DNA from: Candidatus Allofournierella excrementigallinarum
GTDB taxonomy: Bacteria > Bacillota > Clostridia > Oscillospirales > Ruminococcaceae
Direction of reading: 5' to 3'
Assembly (NCBI GenBank): GCA_019119025.1
Contig: DWXV01000005.1
Location: 1 to 38,351 of the forward strand
DNA length: 38,351 nt
Shown here: positions 15,366 through 24,110 of the stretch, one piece after another
How positions within the stretch are numbered: the stretch's first letter is position 1
Layout: every line of letters starts with the position of its first letter
Program-made: the position numbers and the translations under genes
Notes under the pieces: model-generated
Told to the model about the DNA's origin: nothing
Seen by the model: the letters and a program-made list of their open reading frames with translations, nothing else
The model's database searches: none

Positions 15366-16954
15366 ATCCCGCCGGGAAGGCGGAAGGGAAAGCCGGCGTG
15401 CTGCGCCGGTTTTCTGCGCTCTGGCTCGTGCTGCCCGCGGCGGGCGTGCTGGCCGTGGTCAGCCGCAGCTCCCCCTTCTATGCCGTGAACAACTGGTCGG
15501 ACGCTCAGTGCTTTTTCCTGATGGGCAAGGCCATGGCCCAGGGGCGGATGCTCTATGTGGACGCGGTGGACCAGAAGGGCCCGCTGCTGTTTTTGCTGCA
15601 CTGCATCGCCAACTGGGTCGAGGCGGACGGTTTTCTGGGCGTCTGGCTCATCGAGATCGCCGCGGCGGCGCTGTTTTTGTATTTTGCCCGGCGGCTGTTC
15701 CTTCTGTGCGGCGCGGGCCGGGCGGCCGCGCTGGCCCCCGCGCTGGTGCTGGCGGTGAGCTATTCCACCATCGCCTTCCAAAAAGGGGACAGCGCCGAGG
15801 AGCTTTGCCTGCCCCTTTTGCTGGGCGGGATGGTGCTGGGGCTGGAAACGCTGCGCCTGCGCCGCCCGCTTACCCTCCGGCTGGGCCTCGCCTTGGGCCT
15901 TCTATGCGGCGGGGCGTTCTGGATCAAGTATAACCTCTGCGCCCCCTTCGCGGCGGTGGCCGCGGTGCTGCTGGCCTGGGGCCTTGCCCGCCGGGACTGG
16001 AAGGGCCTTTGCCGCGCTTTTGCCGGCGGCGTGCTGGGCCTTGCGGCCATGAGCCTGCCCTGGCTTTTCTACTTTTGGGCGAACGGCGCGCTGGGCGAGA
16101 TGTGGTACAACTATTTTTACTGCAACCTCTTCCTTTACTCCGACGCGGCCCAGCCCAGCCCGGCCCAGATGCTGGCCAGCATGTGGCGCAACACCTGTTC
16201 CGACCTGCGCCTCAACTGGGTGTTCGGCGTGTTCGTGGTGCTGGGCCTGCTCTGGTCCACCTTCGGCCCCGGAGCCCGGGGCGAAAAGCGGGACGCGGCC
16301 TTCTGGCTGCAGCGCCTGCTTGTGCCGCTGAGCTTTCTGGCGGTGACGGCGGCCATCTACGGCACGCCCAACAGCGTCCCCATCTACTACGCCCTGGCGC
16401 TGGTGCTGTTCGTGCCCTTCGGCTTTGTGCCGCTGCTGGCGGCGGCGCGGGCCGTGGGGGACAAGCTGGCGGGCGCCGGGCGCGCCGGCCGCTGGCTGTG
16501 GGCGGCCCTGGCCGCCGCGGCGCTGGCCGCCGGCGTGGGCTTTGCCTGGTGGCACACCCCCAACCGCCAGGCCTTTGGCCAAAGGCGGGAGGATGCGGTG
16601 CAGTACCAGTTTGCCCAGGTGATGCGCAGCGTGCCGGACGCAAGCTACGAGATGTGGGGCGTGCTGGACCGGGGCTTCGGCATGGCTGCGGACCTTTTGC
16701 AGGCCAGCCCCTACATCGGCAGCTTCAACCTGCCGGTGGAGCAGATCCAGCAGGAATTTTACGGCGAGCCCGCCTTTGACACCGAGTTCATCGTCTGCGG
16801 CAGCTATGAGGACGAATACGAGGCCAGCCTGGCCCGGTGGGAGCCGCTGCTGGAACAGCACGGCTATGCGCGGGTGGGCGAAGGGCAGGAGCGCCAGCTC
16901 AACCGGACGACCTACTATACCGTGCGCTATCTGCTGTATCAGCGGCAGGAATAA
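15362..16954 (+). CDS. GT-C-type membrane glycosyltransferase (PMT_2/ArnT-like)
   Basis: This 530-residue protein has about 10-12 hydrophobic helices and a soluble C-terminal tail (from about 400). The first outside loop carries Asn-Asn-Trp-Ser-Asp-Ala-Gln, then Tyr-Val-Asp-Ala-Val-Asp-Gln-Lys-Gly-Pro. This arrangement of acidic residues followed by Lys-Gly-Pro is typical of GT39/PMT_2-like GT-C enzymes, which move sugars from polyprenyl-phosphate donors onto cell-surface acceptors. The acceptor and donor cannot be told. Its ATG overlaps the stop of the AraC gene by four bases, so it depends on upstream translation. A strong bidirectional terminator follows. Confidence 0.75.
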   Translation: MNPAGKAEGKAGVLRRFSALWLVLPAAGVLAVVSRSSPFYAVNNWSDAQCFFLMGKAMAQGRMLYVDAVDQKGPLLFLLHCIANWVEADGFLGVWLIEIAAAALFLYFARRLFLLCGAGRAAALAPALVLAVSYSTIAFQKGDSAEELCLPLLLGGMVLGLETLRLRRPLTLRLGLALGLLCGGAFWIKYNLCAPFAAVAAVLLAWGLARRDWKGLCRAFAGGVLGLAAMSLPWLFYFWANGALGEMWYNYFYCNLFLYSDAAQPSPAQMLASMWRNTCSDLRLNWVFGVFVVLGLLWSTFGPGARGEKRDAAFWLQRLLVPLSFLAVTAAIYGTPNSVPIYYALALVLFVPFGFVPLLAAARAVGDKLAGAGRAGRWLWAALAAAALAAGVGFAWWHTPNRQAFGQRREDAVQYQFAQVMRSVPDASYEMWGVLDRGFGMAADLLQASPYIGSFNLPVEQIQQEFYGEPAFDTEFIVCGSYEDEYEASLARWEPLLEQHGYARVGEGQERQLNRTTYYTVRYLLYQRQE

Positions 16955-16964
16955 AAAGCAAACA

Positions 16965-17003
16965 GGGCGGCCCGCCGGATGTATCTCCGGCGGGCCGCCC
17001 TTT
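16965..17003. terminator. Terminator between the glycosyltransferase and the GH13 gene
   Basis: A perfect 15-bp stem (16965-16979 with 16986-17000) with a 6-nt loop is followed by TTT on the plus strand. On the minus strand it is followed by a T/C-poor tract, so it is best for the plus strand but lies between convergent genes and may serve both. Confidence 0.85.
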
Positions 17004-17021
17004 ACGTTCGCAAAGCGCGGG

Positions 17022-18863
17022 TCACAGGGCGGTTTCGGCTGCGGCCAGTTTTGCCGTGTCCTCCACCACCACGGTGAAGCTGAAGGGGTTCACCTCGGTC
17101 ACCTTGCCCAGGGCCCGGGTGGCCAGAAGCCGGGGGGTGCGGTTGACCACGATCTCGGCGGTCTCGGCGGGGCCGGTGCGGCGGTACTGCAAAAGGCCGC
17201 CGTCCGCCCGCGTCACCCGGAAATCCCCCTCCCAGAAGGCGTCGCACTCCCTGCGCAGCTTCGCCAGCTGGCGCAGCAGGGGCTTTATCCGGTTCTCGGT
17301 GGAGTCCCAGTCGTAGTAGGCCCGGTTGAAGGGGTCCCGGTAGCCCTGCATGCCCACCTCGTCGCCGTAGTAGATGCAGGGCACGCCCGGCAGGGTGAAC
17401 AGCATGGCGTAGGCCAGCCGCACCAGCCGGATGCCGTGGTCGTACCTGGGCCGGGGCAGCCGCCGCCCGCTCTGCCAGTAGCGGTCCCGCCCTTCGGCGG
17501 GCTCGTCTTCCAGCGCGGTGAGGATGCGCTCGGTGTCGTGGGTGCCCAGGTGGTTCATCAGCGCGTGCAGCGCCGGGGCGGGGTAGTGCTCGCAGATGGC
17601 GGCCAGCTGCTCGGCGCAGGAGAGGGCGCTGCCGCCCCGCAGAAAGCCCAGGATGGCATTGCGGAAGGGGTAGTTCATCACTCCGTCCAGCCCCTTGCCC
17701 AAAAGGTAGGTGCGGCGCACGCCGTAGGCCTCTTTGGTGGTGGCGTCCTCCCACACCTCGCCCAGCAGGTAGCAGTCCGGCCCATGGGCCTTCACCGCCC
17801 TGCGGATCTCCTCGATGAAATCGTCGGGCAGTTCGTCCGCCACGTCCAGCCGGAAGCCGCTGGCCCCGCGGGAAAGCCAGGTGTCGATCACGCCGCCCCT
17901 GCCGCAGATGAACTGCCGGTAGGCGGGGTCGTCCTCCCGCACTTCGGGCAGGGTGTCGAAGCCCCACCAGCTGCGGTAGCCGCAGGGGTATTTTTGGTCG
18001 AAGTCGTACCAGCTGCGGTAGGGGCTGTTCGGGTCGTGGTAGGCCCCGCCCTGGCCGTAGCGGCCCTCCCGGTTGAAATAGCGGCTGTCCGACCCGGTGT
18101 GGCTGAACACGCCGTCCAGAATGATGCGGATGCCCCGCTTTCTGGCCTCCCGGCACAGGCGGGCAAACTCCTCATTGGTACCCAGCAGAGGGTCGGCGTT
18201 TAGATAGTCGGCGGTGTTGTAGCGGTGGTTCGCATGGGCCTCGAAGATGGGGTTGAGGTAGACCCAGGTGACCCCCAGCTGCTGCAGGTAGCCAAGCTTT
18301 TTGCGGATGCCCTCAAAGTCGCCGCCGAAGTAGTCCAGGTTCAGCTGGCCGCCCTGCTCGTTGGGCCAGAAGTAGGGCTCGCCCTGCTTGTTGGCCCGGT
18401 AGACCCGGTCGGCAAAGGGCATCACCGGGTGGGGCCTGCCCTCGAAAAAGCGGTCGGGGAAAATTTGATACATCACCCCGCCCCGCAGGGCCTTCGGGGT
18501 GGAAAAGCCCGCCTCATAAACGGTGAGCTGCCAGCAGGCGCCCGCCGTCCAGCTGAGCACCGCCTCGCCCAGCTCGCCCCGGTAGAGCTTGCGGAAGTCG
18601 GAATAGAGGTCGAAGTAATAGAAATAAAGCCCCGTTTCGTCCAGCGTCAGGTCCAGGCGGAAGTGGTTCACCCCTTCCACGCAGCCCTTGAAACCCATGC
18701 GGTATTCCACGGGGGCGCCGCCGTCCTTGGCAAGCACCAGCCGCGGCTCCACAAAGCCGTAGTGTTCGGGGATGGTCAGCGCCAGGCGCAGCGGTTCGCC
18801 CGCCCTCACCGCCCCGCGGGGGGTCTTGTAGGCGCTGTCAAGGCTGTTGAACAGATGGTCCAA
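17022..18863 (-). CDS. GH13 alpha-amylase family enzyme, neopullulanase/cyclomaltodextrinase-like
   Basis: This 613-residue cytoplasmic enzyme (no signal peptide) should hydrolyse alpha-1,4 (and possibly 1,6) bonds of maltodextrins or pullulan-like oligosaccharides. An N-terminal beta-sandwich (about 1-120) precedes the (beta/alpha)8 barrel. Region I is Ile-Leu-Asp-Gly-Val-Phe-Ser-His-Thr-Gly. The nucleophile is Asp340 in Gly-Phe-Arg-Leu-Asp-Val-Ala-Asp-Glu, the acid/base is Glu369 in Leu-Leu-Gly-Glu-Val-Trp, and the third acid is Asp443 in Asn-His-Leu-Gly-Thr-His-Asp. I set the start at TTG 18863 because GAGGAG sits 9 bases upstream and the N-terminus (Phe-Asn-Ser-Leu-Asp-Ser-Ala-Tyr-Lys-Thr-Pro) then matches family members. 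The next upstream in-frame TTG (18884) overlaps the ribosome site. It lies downstream of glycogen phosphorylase, with a terminator between. Confidence 0.9.
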   Translation of the reverse strand: MDHLFNSLDSAYKTPRGAVRAGEPLRLALTIPEHYGFVEPRLVLAKDGGAPVEYRMGFKGCVEGVNHFRLDLTLDETGLYFYYFDLYSDFRKLYRGELGEAVLSWTAGACWQLTVYEAGFSTPKALRGGVMYQIFPDRFFEGRPHPVMPFADRVYRANKQGEPYFWPNEQGGQLNLDYFGGDFEGIRKKLGYLQQLGVTWVYLNPIFEAHANHRYNTADYLNADPLLGTNEEFARLCREARKRGIRIILDGVFSHTGSDSRYFNREGRYGQGGAYHDPNSPYRSWYDFDQKYPCGYRSWWGFDTLPEVREDDPAYRQFICGRGGVIDTWLSRGASGFRLDVADELPDDFIEEIRRAVKAHGPDCYLLGEVWEDATTKEAYGVRRTYLLGKGLDGVMNYPFRNAILGFLRGGSALSCAEQLAAICEHYPAPALHALMNHLGTHDTERILTALEDEPAEGRDRYWQSGRRLPRPRYDHGIRLVRLAYAMLFTLPGVPCIYYGDEVGMQGYRDPFNRAYYDWDSTENRIKPLLRQLAKLRRECDAFWEGDFRVTRADGGLLQYRRTGPAETAEIVVNRTPRLLATRALGKVTEVNPFSFTVVVEDTAKLAAAETAL

Positions 18864-18916
18864 GCAAGATCGCTCCTCTGGCAAGAGAAATTGGCGGCAG
18901 GTCCAGGCCGCGCTTC

Positions 18917-18949
18917 AAAAAATGCCCCCGGGCGCAATGGGCCGGGGGC
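18917..18949 (-). terminator. Terminator after glycogen phosphorylase
   Basis: On the minus strand an 8-bp GC stem (18942-18949 with 18924-18931) is followed by ATTTTTT. It lies between glgP and the GH13 gene, so the latter is reached by readthrough or has an unseen promoter. Confidence 0.75.
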
Positions 18950-18956
18950 GCGGGAT

Positions 18957-21362
18957 TCATTTCACCGGGCTGGCGCCCCAGATGTTGTTGGCGTAATCGG
19001 TGACCGACCGGTCGGCGCTGAACACGCCGCTGCCCGCGATGTTGGCAAGGCTCATCTGGTTCCAGCGGGTGCGGTCGGCGTAGAGCTTCGCAAGGTCTGT
19101 GTGAGCGCGGCGGTAATCGGCAAAGTCCGCCAGCACCATGTAGGGGTCCACATTGCGCAGGTTGTTCACGATCTCGTGGAAGTCCTCGCCGTTCCAGCCC
19201 TTCTCCAGGAAGTTCAGCACTTCCAGGGTGACCTCGTCCCGGTTGGCGAACATGCTGGGATGATAGCCCATGGCCTTGAGGGCGTTCACTTCCTCGGTGC
19301 GCATGCCGAAGATGACCTCGTTGTCCATGCCGGCGGCGTCGGCGATCTCCACGTTGGCGCCGTCCAGGGTGCCCAGGGTGATGGCGCCGTTCAGCATGAA
19401 CTTCATGTTGCCGGTGCCGGAAGCCTCGGTGCCCGCAAGGCTGATCTGCTCGCTCACCTCGCTGGCGGGCATCAGCCGCTCGCTGGTGGTGACGTTGTAG
19501 TCCTCCAGATAGACCACCTTCAGGATGTCCCGCACGGCGGGGTCGGCGTCGATGTATTCGCCCAGCTTGCAGATCAGGCGGATCATCTGTTTGGCCATGT
19601 AATAGCCGGGGGCCGCCTTGGCGCCGAAGATGTAGGTCTTGGGGGTCACGTCGGCATTGGGATTGGCTTTCAGGTACAGGTACTGGGCGGCGATGTTCAG
19701 CGCGTTCAGGTGCTGGCGCTTGTACTCGTGCATCCGCTTGACCTGGCAGTCGAAGATGGAGCCCGGGTCGATGACCTGGCCGGTGGCCTTTTTCAGATGG
19801 GCGGCAAATTCCGCCTTGTTGGCCTTCTTCACCTCGTCCAGGGCGGCCAGCACCTTCCTGTCGTTCTTGAAGGCGGCCAGGCGGCTCAGCTGGGAAGCGT
19901 CGTGCTTGAAGCCGGGGCCGATCACGTCGCACAGCAGTTTGGTCAGCGCCGGGTTGCCCGCCAGCAGCCAGCGGCGGTAAGCGATGCCGTTGGTGACGTT
20001 CTTGAAGGCCTGGGGCTTGTAGAGGTAGTAGTCGTGGAAGACGCTGTCCTTGATGATCTCGCTGTGCAGCTTGGACACGCCGTTGATGGAGTGGCACACA
20101 TAGCAGCAGATGTTGGCCATGCGCACCTGGCCGTCGCCCAGGATGGCCATGTAGTCGATCTTGCCCGTATCGCCGGGGAAGGCTTTTTCAAAGTCGGCCC
20201 GGCAGCGGCGGTCCATCTCCTGCACGATGGTAAAGATGCGGGGCAGGGTGGTGCGGAAGATGTCGATGTTCCACTTCTCCAGCGCCTCGCTCATCACGGT
20301 GTGGTTGGTGTAGGCGAAGGTGCGCCGGCAGATGTCGAAGGCTTTGTCCCAGCCGTAGCCGCACTCGTCCAGCAAAATGCGCATCAGCTCGGGGATGGCC
20401 AGGGTGGGATGGGTGTCGTTCAGCTGGATGGCCGCCTTCTCGGGCAGGGTGTCCAGGCTGCCGAACTGGGCCAGGTGGTTCTGGCAGATGTCGCCGATGG
20501 AGGCGGCGGACAAAAAGTACTGCTGGCGCAGGCGCAGGATCTTGCCCTCCATGTGGTTGTCGTTGGGGTAGAGGATCTTGCTGATGAGCTCCGCCGAGGC
20601 GTTCTGGCGGATGGCGTTGCCGTACTCGCCGGCGTTGAAGCTCTTCATGTCAAAATCGGGGGCCTTGGCCTGCCACAGCCGCAGCTTGGCGACGCCCCGC
20701 CCGTCGTAGCCCTGCACGTACATGTCGCTGGGCACGGCGATGACGCTGGAGTAGTTTTTGTGGATGACATGGTGGAAGCTGCCCTGCCAGCTCTCTTCGA
20801 CCTCGCCGTCGAACTTGACCTCGATGCTCTGGTCGGGATGGCTCTTCAGCCACACCTGGCCGCCGGGCAGCCAGTTGTCGGCCTTCTCCTGCTGCCAGCC
20901 GTCCACGATCTTCTGCTTGAAGATGCCGTATTCGTACAGAATGGAGTAGCCGGTGCCGGCGATGCCGGTGGTGGCCATGCCGTCCAGATAGCAGGCGGCC
21001 AGGCGGCCCAGGCCGCCGTTGCCCAGCCCCGCGTCCGGCTCTTCGTCGTAGATGCTTTCCAGCTTGATGTCGGCGTCCGCCAGAACGGCCTCGGCCACGT
21101 CCGCCAGCCCCAGGCTGAACAGGCTGTTTTTCAGGCTGCGGCCCATCAAAAACTCCATGCACAGGTAGTACACCTGCTTTGCGCCGGTGCCGTAGGCGCG
21201 GCTGATGAACTTCTTGTGGCCGTCACTCATCATGCGCCGGGCGATGAGCGCCAGCACACGATAGATCTGCTGGTTGCTGGCCACGTCCAGCGTGGTGCCG
21301 TATTCGCTGGCCAGCCGGTCTTTCAGCAGCTTGTCAAATTCCCGTTTCGTATACTTTGCCAA
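18957..21362 (-). CDS. glgP: Glycogen/starch/alpha-glucan phosphorylase
   Basis: This 801-residue PLP enzyme cleaves alpha-1,4-glucans with phosphate, releasing glucose 1-phosphate. The length is standard. Visible signatures include Glu-Pro-Asp-Ala-Gly-Leu-Gly-Asn-Gly-Gly-Leu-Gly-Arg-Leu-Ala-Ala-Cys near the N-terminus and the cofactor lysine in Glu-Ala-Ser-Gly-Thr-Gly-Asn-Met-Lys-Phe (Lys654). A further motif is Gln-Leu-Asn-Asp-Thr-His-Pro-Thr-Leu. The start is TTG 21362, six bases after AAGGGGAG; the frame stays open for 111 more codons upstream but runs over its own promoter and ribosome site, so this extension is not coding. Its promoter is at 21456-21484. Together with the GH13 enzyme downstream it forms a glucan-degrading pair. 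Confidence 0.95.
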   Translation of the reverse strand: MAKYTKREFDKLLKDRLASEYGTTLDVASNQQIYRVLALIARRMMSDGHKKFISRAYGTGAKQVYYLCMEFLMGRSLKNSLFSLGLADVAEAVLADADIKLESIYDEEPDAGLGNGGLGRLAACYLDGMATTGIAGTGYSILYEYGIFKQKIVDGWQQEKADNWLPGGQVWLKSHPDQSIEVKFDGEVEESWQGSFHHVIHKNYSSVIAVPSDMYVQGYDGRGVAKLRLWQAKAPDFDMKSFNAGEYGNAIRQNASAELISKILYPNDNHMEGKILRLRQQYFLSAASIGDICQNHLAQFGSLDTLPEKAAIQLNDTHPTLAIPELMRILLDECGYGWDKAFDICRRTFAYTNHTVMSEALEKWNIDIFRTTLPRIFTIVQEMDRRCRADFEKAFPGDTGKIDYMAILGDGQVRMANICCYVCHSINGVSKLHSEIIKDSVFHDYYLYKPQAFKNVTNGIAYRRWLLAGNPALTKLLCDVIGPGFKHDASQLSRLAAFKNDRKVLAALDEVKKANKAEFAAHLKKATGQVIDPGSIFDCQVKRMHEYKRQHLNALNIAAQYLYLKANPNADVTPKTYIFGAKAAPGYYMAKQMIRLICKLGEYIDADPAVRDILKVVYLEDYNVTTSERLMPASEVSEQISLAGTEASGTGNMKFMLNGAITLGTLDGANVEIADAAGMDNEVIFGMRTEEVNALKAMGYHPSMFANRDEVTLEVLNFLEKGWNGEDFHEIVNNLRNVDPYMVLADFADYRRAHTDLAKLYADRTRWNQMSLANIAGSGVFSADRSVTDYANNIWGASPVK

Positions 21363-21455
21363 ATGTATCTCCCCTTGTTTTGTATTGGACAAAAAAGCGC
21401 GGCCGCCGGGAAAGGGCGGCGCAGGCCTTGAGAAAAGCGGTCCATATGCTTTTCT

Positions 21456-21484
21456 ATTGTACCAAGTTTTGCCGGCTGTTTCAA
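21456..21484 (-). promoter_or_regulatory. glgP promoter
   Basis: TTGAAA (complement of 21479-21484) and TACAAT (complement of 21456-21461) are exactly 17 bp apart, with TGG before the -10 (extended). The leader is about 85 nt. Confidence 0.85.
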
Positions 21485-21580
21485 GAAAAAATCCGTTCCC
21501 GGGAACCGAAATCCGCCACCGCGGGGCCAAAAGGGGGCGGAAATTCAAAAAATGGGCTTTTCTGCGCCGGTGAAATATAT

Positions 21581-21586
21581 TATAAT
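21581..21586 (+). promoter_or_regulatory. -10 box of the zapA-U32-dut unit
   Basis: A perfect TATAAT lies 68 bases before zapA in an AT-rich patch. The -35 (TTTTCT at 21558-21563, 17-bp spacer) is weak. Between this and the glgP promoter I see nothing else. Confidence 0.55.
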
Positions 21587-21654
21587 AGCGTATAAAAGAG
21601 AACCGGGCGCGCCCCGGCTTTGCATACAAGAAGATTCGATTGCGAGGGAAGACC

Positions 21655-21999
21655 ATGCCTGCGAACAAAGTGAAGCTGACGGTGTGCGGGTCCAATTATG
21701 TGATCTCCACCACCGATCCTGAGGAATATGTGCAGTCCCTGGCCGAGCGGCTGGACAGGGATATGAACGAACTGATGAACCAGAGCCCCTCGGCCAGCGT
21801 GGCCGCCAGCGCCGTGGTGGTGGCCCTGGGCTATCTGGACGAACTGCAGAAGAACGCCTCCAGCGCCGACAACATGCGCAGCCAGATCAAGGACTATCTG
21901 GAGGACGCCGCCAAGGCGAAACTGGCCGCCGAGCAGGCCCGCCGCGAGGTGGAGCGGCTGCAAAGGGAAGTGCAGCGCCTGCGGGAGAGCCGCCTGTGA
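21655..21999 (+). CDS. zapA: Cell division protein ZapA
   Basis: This 114-residue cytoplasmic protein promotes bundling of FtsZ filaments at the division ring. The N-terminal ZapA domain is clear (Lys-Val-Lys-Leu-Thr-Val-Cys-Gly-Ser-Asn-Tyr at 5-15, then a Pro-Glu-Glu-Tyr-Val segment). A C-terminal coiled coil (about 62-112) is rich in Glu, Arg, Gln and Leu and forms the tetramer stalk in the family. The ATG at 21655 follows GAGGGAAG; an earlier in-frame codon at 21640 overlaps that region. Its stop overlaps the GTG start of the U32 gene (GTGA), a gene pair commonly seen in Clostridia. Confidence 0.9.
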   Translation: MPANKVKLTVCGSNYVISTTDPEEYVQSLAERLDRDMNELMNQSPSASVAASAVVVALGYLDELQKNASSADNMRSQIKDYLEDAAKAKLAAEQARREVERLQREVQRLRESRL

Positions 22000-24110
22000 C
22001 CGGCCAGCCGGGCCCCGCCCGGGCCGCGCGCCTGGCAGAGAAGAACGGCCTTCGCCGCCCGGTGGAGGTGCTGGCCCCGGCGGGGGACGGCGAAGCTTTG
22101 CGGGCCGCCGTCTTTGCCGGGGCGGATGCGGTGTATCTGGGCCTTCGGCAGTTCAGCGCCCGGCGCACCGCCGGCAATTTTGATGAGCAGCAGCTGAAAG
22201 AGGCGGTGGCCTTTTGCCACGCGCGGGACGTGCGCGTCCACGCGGCGGTGAATACCACCGCCTTTTCCGGCGAACTGGGCCTGCTGGCAAACACCATCCG
22301 CATGGCCGCCGGGGCCGGGGTGGACGCGCTGATCGTGCAGGATCTGGCCGCCGCCGCCCTGGCGCGGCAGATGGCCCCCGGTCTTGCCCTCCACGGCTCC
22401 ACCCAGCTCACCGTCCACACCCTGTCCGGGGTGCGCCAGCTGGCGGAAATGGGCTTCGAGCGGGCCATCCTGGCCCGGGAGCTGAGCCTTGCCGAGATCG
22501 CCGCCATCACAAAGGAAAGCCCCATCGAGACCGAGGTGTTCGTCCATGGGGCGCTGTGCATGTCCGTTTCCGGCCAGTGCTACATGAGCGCCTTTTTGGG
22601 CGGGCGCAGCGGCAACCGGGGCGAGTGCGCCGGGCCCTGCCGCCTGCCCTTCGCGGCGGACGGCTCCGGCGCGGCCCATCTGTCTTTGAAAGACCTGTGC
22701 GCCGTGGGCAGCCTGCCCGCCCTGGCCCGGGCCGGGGTGGCCAGCGTCAAGATCGAGGGGCGGCTGCGGGGGCCGGAGTATGTGGCCGCCGCGGTGAACG
22801 CCTGCCGCAAGAGCCTTGCGGGAGAAGCCTTTGACAAACAGCAGCTGCAGGACGTATTCTCCCGCTCCGGCTTCACCAACGGCTACATCGAGGGCAGGAT
22901 AAGCGGCGATATGTTCGGCGTGCGCACCCCCGGGGACGCCGCCGCCAGCAGGGCGGCCATGCCCGCCATCCGGGAGCTTTACCGCCGGGAGGCGCCGCGG
23001 GTGCCGGTGGCCTTCACGGTGACCGCGGCCGAAAGCGGCTGCACCCTCGCCGCCGCCGACGGCGCGGGCCGCCGGGCCGAAGCGCCCCTGGCCGGCGTGA
23101 TGGAACCCGCCCGGGCAAGCCAGCGCCCCGCCATCGAAAAGGCGCTGGCGAGGACCGGCGGCACCCCTTTTTATGCAGGGCGCGTGGAATTTGACGGCGA
23201 GCCGGGCTACCTGCCCGCCTCCGCCTGGAACGACGCCCGCCGCGCCGTGCTGGAGCGGCTTCTGGCCCTGCGCAGCGCGCCGAAAGCCTGGAGCTGCGCC
23301 CCCGCCCGCCTGCCCGAAGCGCGGCGGCACGCCTTGGGCGCGAGACAGCTCTGGGCCCGCTTTGAAGGGCCGGAGCAGCTGCCCGAGCCCCTGCCCAGAG
23401 ACCTTGCGGGGCTCATCCTGCCCCTTTTGCGCTGGCGCCAGGCGCCGGAAGCCTTGCGGGCCAAAACCGTGCTGGAAGCGCCCCGGGTGATGTTCGGCGG
23501 CATGGAGGCCGCCGCCGCCAAGGCCCTGGCCGAAGCGAAGGGCGCGGGCTTTGCCGGCGTGATGGTCCACAACATCGGCCATCTGCCGCTGGCCAGGGGC
23601 TGGACCCTTTACGGCGGCTTCGGCCTCAACGTGGCCAACCCCCTCTCCGCCTTGTGCTGGAAGGACCTGGGCCTCTCAGCCCTCACCGTCTCCCCCGAGA
23701 CGCCCTTCGCCGAGATGGAGGCCATCGACCCCGGCGTGCCCACCTGGGCCATCGTGTACGGCCACCTGCCGCTGATGATCACCCGGGCCTGCCCGCTGCA
23801 AAACGTCACCGACTGCGCCCATTGCAACAGGCAGGGCCTGCTCACCGACCGCAAGCGCCGGCGTTTCCCGGTGCGCTGCGGCGGCGGGGTGCGGCAGATC
23901 TACAACCCCGTGCCCCTTTACATGGGGGATAAGCTGGAAAAGCTCCCGGCGGACGCCGGCCTTGCCTGGTTCACCCTGGAAACGCCCGCCGAGGCGGCCC
24001 GGGTGCTGGAAGCACTGCAAAAGGGAGCGGCCTGGCCGGGCGAATTCACCCGCGGGCTCTACTTCAAGACCCCCAGCGCCCCCGGGGCGGGAAAGGACGA
24101 AACGAGATGA
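21996..24110 (+). CDS. Peptidase U32 family protein (RlhA/TrhP-like RNA hydroxylation protein)
   Basis: The 704-residue protein has the U32 signature, including Glu-Val-Phe-Val-His-Gly-Ala-Leu-Cys and Asn-Arg-Gly-Glu-Cys-Ala-Gly-Pro-Cys-Arg. Four cysteines (188, 195, 211, 215) are placed as the iron-sulfur ligands of the family. Although named peptidases, characterised U32 proteins RlhA and TrhP hydroxylate cytidine or uridine in rRNA or tRNA using prephenate-derived chemistry. The length, with a C-terminal DUF3656-type region, is closest to RlhA, which modifies 23S rRNA. The exact RNA target here is an inference. Translation begins at GTG 21996, overlapping zapA by four bases, and its end overlaps dut by four. 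Confidence 0.88.
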   Translation: MTGQPGPARAARLAEKNGLRRPVEVLAPAGDGEALRAAVFAGADAVYLGLRQFSARRTAGNFDEQQLKEAVAFCHARDVRVHAAVNTTAFSGELGLLANTIRMAAGAGVDALIVQDLAAAALARQMAPGLALHGSTQLTVHTLSGVRQLAEMGFERAILARELSLAEIAAITKESPIETEVFVHGALCMSVSGQCYMSAFLGGRSGNRGECAGPCRLPFAADGSGAAHLSLKDLCAVGSLPALARAGVASVKIEGRLRGPEYVAAAVNACRKSLAGEAFDKQQLQDVFSRSGFTNGYIEGRISGDMFGVRTPGDAAASRAAMPAIRELYRREAPRVPVAFTVTAAESGCTLAAADGAGRRAEAPLAGVMEPARASQRPAIEKALARTGGTPFYAGRVEFDGEPGYLPASAWNDARRAVLERLLALRSAPKAWSCAPARLPEARRHALGARQLWARFEGPEQLPEPLPRDLAGLILPLLRWRQAPEALRAKTVLEAPRVMFGGMEAAAAKALAEAKGAGFAGVMVHNIGHLPLARGWTLYGGFGLNVANPLSALCWKDLGLSALTVSPETPFAEMEAIDPGVPTWAIVYGHLPLMITRACPLQNVTDCAHCNRQGLLTDRKRRRFPVRCGGGVRQIYNPVPLYMGDKLEKLPADAGLAWFTLETPAEAARVLEALQKGAAWPGEFTRGLYFKTPSAPGAGKDETR

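Noticed and set aside
18225..21431. Very long open frame (over 1000 codons) on the plus strand opposite glycogen phosphorylase and the GH13 gene
   Set aside because: It is antisense to two clearly functional enzymes, has low-complexity His/Val/Gly/Ala-rich content typical of GC-rich antisense frames, has no ribosome site, and spans a terminator and an intergenic gap.
21363..21695. N-terminal extension of glycogen phosphorylase by 111 codons
   Set aside because: The region contains the promoter and ribosome site of glgP, and the extension has no similarity to the phosphorylase family.
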